From assembly GCA_030789695.1 (NCBI GenBank), contig CM061141.1:194877689-194941688 (forward strand): a DNA stretch of 64,000 nucleotides, written 5' to 3'. This DNA is from Scilla litardierei (Eukaryota > Streptophyta > Magnoliopsida > Asparagales > Asparagaceae). Numbering within the stretch: position 1 is the stretch's first letter; the number at the start of each line of letters is the position of its first letter. Below, piece by piece: positions 59,041 to 64,000 of this stretch. The notes beneath the pieces were generated by a model. That model ran no database searches. It worked only from the letters and a program-made list of their open reading frames with translations, and was not told the DNA's origin. A program made the translations under genes and the position numbers.

Positions 59041-59089
59041 GTCGAGCCAACGACGTTAAATAAGTGTGCTTCATGGGAGGCAACCCATG
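59041..59089 (+). other. Athila-B post-pol conserved motif with hairpin
   Basis: GTCGAGC, ACGTTAAATAAG, then CATGGG-AGGCAA-CCCATG (stem 59072-59077 with 59084-59089). It lies 14 bases after the pol stop and matches Athila-A 23944-23989 position by position. Two stem pairs differ in a compensating way. A GGGAGGCAACCC-type motif after pol is common in Athila/Tat elements; its role is not known to me. Confidence 0.7.
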
Positions 59090-59219
59090 TTCTAAACTTA
59101 TGCTTCGTTTTGTAGTATTTTTTCCACTTTATTTTTCTCTATTTTTATAAATAAATCCAGCCGAATCTACTTCTATGAAGAACTCAGGCATTTCTTGGGG
59201 TTTGCAGAAAACAAGGCCT

Positions 59220-59585
59220 CAACCGATCGGGTGGGTTCCCACACGATCGGTTGGGATGTGTCAGATACAAACCAAGAACTGTGCCCGAATGAACCGATCG
59301 GTTGAAAAAATGAGGAGACCGGATGACAGACCGGGTGAGCTGGGGAGAACTCTCGGGAAATTCTTGGGGAAAACCACCCGATCGGTTGAGTTCGAACGCG
59401 ATCTGTTGAAGCAACCGGGTGAGCAGCCCTAAATTCTCGGGAAAAACTTGGTAAGCGGCCAACTGATCGGTTGACATTTCAACCGACCGGTTCGCCTGTA
59501 GCTGTTGACCACTAGAACTTTCGAAATTTGGCTACCCGATCGGGTGGGTTCCCACCCGATCGGTTCACTTTCGCCCCTATAAATA
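59220..59585 (+). promoter_or_regulatory. Internal palindromic array and TATA box before the env-like ORF (Athila-B)
   Basis: Copies of ACCGATCGG and CACCCGATCGG, the same words as the LTR array, run to 59567 and are followed by CTATAAATA at 59577-59585. The spacing to TATA is like that in the LTR. I infer a second promoter for the env-like gene; no transcript evidence is available here. Confidence 0.6.
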
Positions 59586-60010
59586 ACCTTGACACACGGC
59601 GGCCGCCACCCGACCTCAGAAAACCCCCTTCACGCGATTTCACACCCTCCAGCTGTGGAATCGACTTCCTCGACCCCACATACTGTCCCTAAACCCTCAT
59701 CCCCACTCGCTCCCATACTTCCCCACCTCCGCCACCTCGCCATCGTCGACATTCCATCATCAAAACCCCCAAACCCTAACCCTAGCCCCAAAATTTTCAA
59801 AATTCTGTTCTTGTCGGATCAACGAGCGGCGGCTTCCAGGATTGTTTCCTCCTACTATGTGAAACCCCCGGGCGCTCGATCTTGCTATATCGATGGGTAA
59901 CATTCTTCCACTCTGCACATCTTCAACTTTATCTGTAATATCCTAAATTGGTGTGGTATCTGCTTCATTTGCCCTATATTCATCTTAAGTTCGCCACCCA
60001 CATAGCCGCC
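59586..60010 (+). other. Athila-B leader of the env-like ORF
   Basis: About 425 bp, C-rich, with CCCCAAACCCTAACCCTAGC near 59768, a common plant 5'-UTR-like composition. A GGGTAAC at about 59896 and later pyrimidine tracts could be splice sites. A frame open through 59589-59900 has no recognisable domain and I do not call it a gene. Confidence 0.45.
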
Positions 60011-61237
60011 ATGTCTAAGAAAGGGAAAGAGATTGCATCATCTTCGCGCCGTGATCCGCTCCACGGCCCCTTTTCCCCCTCTTTCCTTGGCATAAACCCT
60101 TCTACGGAAGAGCAGTCTGACCGTTTGCGAGCACTGCTTCATCGTCCGATGAGACCTACACTCTTCGCCGGTCGCCCCACACTCGAAGCTCTAGGGCTTT
60201 CGAACGGCGTCGCCAGAGTTTTCAACTGTATCGGGTGACATACCCTCTCTCACATCCATGCTCACACACACAGAAATCTCACGCTTGAATTCCTCAGTTC
60301 CCTCGAGTTGTTTGATGGAGGTTTCTCCTTCCGCGCTTTCAATTATGACTTTTCTCTGGGTTTCATCGAGCTGAACAATATCCTTAATCTCCGTCACCCC
60401 GATCTTAATGCTGAACATTCCACCCACGATCGAACTGACATCTACTCTCAATTTCGGGCTGATGGTGTTTGGCAACGATTCACCCGGTACACCACCTTTC
60501 CACCCGAGGCTCCTGCCTCCTATATTATTCACCCGTGTTACCGCCTCGCCCATTGCATCCTCGCCAACACTGTTTTCACCCGCGTGGATGTGTCCACTGT
60601 ATCTAGGGATGAGCTCTTCTTTCTCTATGCCATGTCTGATGACAGGATCCTTGGGCACGTCCCTATGCCCATAAACGCCGCTCATTGGATCATCCACGAA
60701 ATTTTCGCTGTTAGCCGCGCCACTTCTGGTTCCATCTGTTGTGGTGGGATGATCACTCTTATTATCAGTTGTGTTCTGAGGGTACCTCCCGACCTCCCTA
60801 TTTTGCCTGGGCGTAGCCGTATTGATCGCGATTACTTGATCGACATCAATATGCTCACTCCCTTCGGTGAAGACCGTGATGTCTACCTCTATAGCCCCGC
60901 CTGCGAACCTTTCGCGATCCTGCCACCTTTGGCCCCTTTGCGGGTACCCTATACCCCGTCTCGCCTTCCTTGGGAATTTTACCCCGATCCTTGGTATTCT
61001 CCATTAGTGCATCTACCACCCTTGGATCCTCCCGATTGGCACCCAACTGTCGGCCCACCTAGTACGATCTTCTTCCACCACAGCCCACCGGTGCACATCG
61101 ATCCTCCCGTGCTCCAACCTGTCGCCCCTCCTTCACCCATAGGCACACCCTCCTCCTCCTCTGAGGATTCTTTCATTCACTATTCCCCGCCCTCCTCCCC
61201 CTCCCCCTACCATTCCAGTACCAGCGAATCCGATTGA
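60011..61237 (+). pseudogene. Athila-B env-like ORF with a single TGA
   Basis: ATG 60011 starts MSKKGKEIASSSRRDP, a basic N-terminus. The same frame runs 408 codons to a TGA at 61235-61237, broken once by TGA at 60236-60238 after VFNCIG, where Trp (TGG) is a likely ancestral codon. The core has ELFDGGFSFRAFNYDFSLGF, YSQFRADGVWQRF, NAAHWIIHEIFAVSRATSG and NMLTPFGEDRDVYLY. The last 100 residues are Pro/Ser-rich (PPSPIGTPSSSSED). Order of motifs and position match the Athila-A ORF at 25368-27636 and the Athila ORF-1/env-like family, whose function is unproven. I see no clear signal peptide or transmembrane anchor, so a true envelope role is doubtful. Confidence 0.75.
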
Positions 61238-62106
61238 CTCCCCCTTGCACATCTCTGCATTTCATCGATCACATCATTTCGCTAGCACTTTCTGGTCTAG
61301 CTTGGGGGAAGTCTATTTTGGTGTGATGTCGTGTTTTGTTTTTTTTTCTCATTTGTGTGTGTGTGTGCTTCTTTTTCATTTTTTGAGTGTCGTGCTTGTG
61401 TTTTATTTTTATTTTTATTTTCATTTTGTTTGATTTTGATTCTAATCTTTCTTTCTTTTTCAGTTTCATCTATGTGTTTTCCTGGTTTTCATTTCTTTTT
61501 GTGTCAGTGCGTATTCCCCCCCATCTTCATTGCCCTCCCGTACTCACTCATATTGCATTGAGGGTAATGCAAACTTCAGCTTGGGGGAGTCGAACTGTGT
61601 GCGTCGTTTGAGTCCTTCTTTTCGTTTATTTGAGTCGTTTTTCTCCGTGTTTTTTTTTTCTTTTTTTTCTTTTCTTCTTTTTTTAGCTCTTTCTCCTAGA
61701 GATGAATCCTATGATGAATCGCCACAAAGTCACACACACCTAGCATTGCATCGATAATCACACTCACTAACCCTAGGATTTCGAGTCCTCTTGCATTTCA
61801 CGCATCGTGGGTCCACTTAGCTTTTTGTGAGTCGTGTGTCGTGACTAGCATTTGGTGTGCTTCTGCTTTGTGATATTACTTTATATACCTGTCCAGGAAT
61901 GACCCCTAGATTATCGTGCTCCGATTTGAATATGCGGTATTTGTTTCCACTTTATGCATGCTATATTTATATCGTATACTTCAATTCGCATGCGTCGGGA
62001 TTCCACAACTAAGGACTATGATAACCCATTTAGCCTATGCTCTATTTAGCGAGAATAGTTTCCTTTGCCCGAGTGTTTAGATTTCGACTTCTTTTTTGTT
62101 TTACTT

Positions 62107-62345
62107 GGTGCAAATCCCCTCGTCGTGTACCGTTCTCCCACTTGGGAGAGTACACATGTGTATAGCCAAAAACCCAAAAATCCAAAAAAAGGAGAAAAGA
62201 AAAGAAAAACCCAAAAAGAAAAGAAAAGAAAAATTGTGTATAGCCCAAAATCCAAAAAAAATACAAATGCCCAAAACCCAAAAAATTTCCGTGTGAATAT
62301 TTTTTCATACTTGCCGAGAATAAAGGGAAGGCGAGAATTTGCACC
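62107..62345 (+). other. Inverted repeat closing an A-rich segment (Athila-B)
   Basis: GGTGCAAAT...CTCG (62107-62122) pairs with CGAG...ATTTGCACC (62332-62345). Inside are a small hairpin, CTCCCACTTGGGAG (near 62135-62148), and an A-rich stretch with repeated CCCAAAAA and TGTGTATAG words. It is analogous in position to 28616-28743, but the arms differ in sequence. Confidence 0.55.
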
Positions 62346-62855
62346 GAGTGTTCTTCTCCACATCATCTCAACCCCCGTCGTTATCGAAAACACTTGGCTT
62401 AGGAACTTTTCAGCTAGTATCTAAGCTATAGTGGCGTGATTTCCTTAACCCTAGTTGTGGAGTCCCCGATGCATGATACGCTTCTATTCTCACTCTTCTC
62501 ATGCATGCTTGAACTTATATTCGCCGCTTAATTCAATTCGGATCGATATTTTGGGTCATATCTTGGATTTGTGTATATCGAGCCCCATAGCACATCGTAG
62601 AAAGCATCACCATTTGCTAGCACACGACCACGCTCACTCGCGCTTCACTGCGTGGGCCCACGACACTTATTTGGACTCGCTTTCCTAGGTTTAGTGATGT
62701 GATTTGACGTTTGCTTGCTTGGTGTGTCGTTTTTGATTTTGGTGGCTCTGATGGACGATCTAGGGCTTAGAGTTTTCTTTTTTCTTTCTTCCTCTCTATT
62801 TTTCCCTTCCGAGCTCCTACTCTCACTCGTCTTCCTCGAGGACGAGGAAGAGTTC

Positions 62856-62869
62856 AGCTTGGGGGATTT
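62856..62869 (+). promoter_or_regulatory. Athila-B polypurine tract
   Basis: AGCTTGGGGGATTT abuts the 3' LTR TGACGTGCG. It is preceded by GAGGACGAGGAAG; Athila-A has a near match (GAGGACGAGTAAG). Confidence 0.85.
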
Positions 62870-64000
62870 TGACGTGCGTTTATATTTCATATATTCACGC
62901 ACGTTTTCTTTTATGTTTCTCCGTGTTTTTTCCGCCGTCTCTTATTCGTTTTCGTGTATTTTCCCGTTTTCTTTCACTTTTCTTTGTTTTTCCATGATTG
63001 CAGGGGATTGACCACGTAGGGGACGTTTAACGATGATATCCCAAGTCCCCGGAGCAACGGGAGAGGTCACGCATGATCCAGGGGGTCAAACGCCAAAGAA
63101 TTCATCTTTCAGCCCCTCACCCGGTCGGTTGGTCATCTCCAACCGATCGGGTGATGCACGCGTGCACCACCCGGTCTATGCCGCAGCTCACAAAGAAGTC
63201 ACCCGACCGGTTCGCAGACCGGTTCAGCGGGGGCTATTCTCTGTTTTCTCGAAGCAAAACGCCAACCGATCGGGTGACTCTCACCCGATCGGTTCACCTG
63301 TAGCTGAAGAAGAAGAGCTGAAGACACAGACGTCGAACCGATCGATTCACCCGACTGCTTCAAGATCCAACCGATCACTCAAGAACTCACCCGACCGGTT
63401 CATGTGATCGGGTGAAAGCTCGCCGTTTTCTGTTATTAATTTGTAACGGATCAACCGATCGGTTGACTTGTCAACCGATCGGTTGATGCGAAGGTCTATA
63501 AATAGAACCCCTAGGGTTCCAGAAACGGGAGCTGTTATTTTTTCTACTGTTTTATTTCCTTGTGACGGCTGTAAGTGTTACTCTTTCGTAAGTTTTCAGA
63601 TCTTTCTAAAATTTTAGTATTGTCTTTATTACTCTATTACTTCCGCATTGCAATTGTCCGATTATGATTCCAACGGTTAAATTTCATTTAGATCGCTTTT
63701 TCATGAATTTTTGTGAGTAGTTCCCAAATCTGGTATTTTGGTGGAAACCCCTTCGGGGGCTCTTCCCGATGCGTCCATAGGGTCAGGAAATCGATAGGGA
63801 GTAGGAATCTAACAGTTACGCGGGGTGTTTCATTGTCATCGGCGGGAAAAAGACCGCCTTTGACCGTTGGGCCAAGGGGGAATAAACTTGGCGGTTGACT
63901 CCCTAGCCATAGCTCACACCTTTAGCGTAGACGCCGAATCCTAGCACGCGGGAGCGGCAGGATGAGACGTTGGGAGATATCGTTGCGGGCTTAGTGCTCC
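62870..64000 (+). repeat. Athila-B 3' LTR, first 1131 bp, continues past the window
   Basis: Nearly identical to 53656-54783, with palindromic array (63119-63490) and TATA (63495-63504). I counted 13 differences by eye. Confidence 0.92.

Larger units (their letters stand above)
61238..62869 (+). other. Athila-B 3' non-coding region
   Basis: About 1.6 kb without a gene. T-rich runs at 61330-61700. Copies of AGCTTGGGGGA at 61300, 61578 and 62856. An A-rich CCCAAAA segment closed by an inverted repeat at 62107-62345. The same parts in the same order occur in Athila-A. Confidence 0.65.
53656..64000 (+). mobile_element. Athila-B: young Ty3/gypsy Athila element lacking gag and protease
   Basis: 5' LTR, tRNA-Asp primer site, a single 1173-codon pol frame, post-pol hairpin, internal palindromic array with TATA, env-like ORF with one stop, 3' non-coding region, polypurine tract and 1131 bp of 3' LTR up to the window end. 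Thirteen differences in 1131 bp of LTR (about 1.1%) were counted by eye. CGATT (53651-53655) is the candidate target duplication. Confidence 0.92.

Overview
The window is plant nuclear DNA made entirely of LTR retrotransposons, most of them inserted inside one another. The evidence is Ty1/copia SIRE-type elements with extended gag, Ty3/gypsy Athila elements with tRNA-Asp primer sites and env-like ORFs, and chromodomain-bearing chromoviruses. I found no host gene, tRNA, rRNA or CRISPR array. The host is probably an angiosperm with a large, repeat-rich genome; I cannot name the species.

Layout, left to right: SIRE-A, 3' end only (1-3428, +); a minus-strand LTR-like fragment (3429-4999); Copia-C, a short-LTR copia with a hairpin-rich leader and decayed pol (5000-9933, +); a 38-bp chromovirus LTR tip (9934-9971); Athila-A (9972-29702, +), split by a complete young SIRE-B (13806-23275, -, CTAGG on both sides); Chromo-1 (29703-37185, -); Chromo-2 (37186-45406, -), with a solo Athila LTR inside its own LTR (38043-39624); Chromo-3 (45407-53655, +); Athila-B (53656 to the window end, +).

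From Copia-C onward each element is cut exactly at the TG end of the next element's LTR, and its missing half is not in the window. The simplest reading is one nest seven insertions deep (Copia-C, chromovirus tip, Athila-A, Chromo-1, Chromo-2, Chromo-3, Athila-B) that closes in reverse order beyond position 64000. LTR divergence counted by eye agrees with this order: about 6-7% for Athila-A, 4% for Chromo-3, 1.1% for Athila-B and 0.5% for SIRE-B.

The most interesting signals are these. (1) All three chromoviruses carry a phase-1 GT-AG intron between the Gag zinc knuckles and the protease, and two of them carry a second intron inside integrase that the third lacks at the same codon. (2) Several families have their own array of short palindromes, placed just upstream of a TATA box in most of them; in Athila-B this array-plus-TATA module is repeated inside the element, ahead of the env-like ORF. 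(3) Both Athila elements share a post-pol hairpin with compensatory base changes, an A-rich segment closed by an inverted repeat, and reiterated polypurine tracts. (4) Athila-B has no gag or protease and instead begins with about 185 unrecognised residues, while Athila-A keeps gag and protease but has lost RT, RNase H and integrase.
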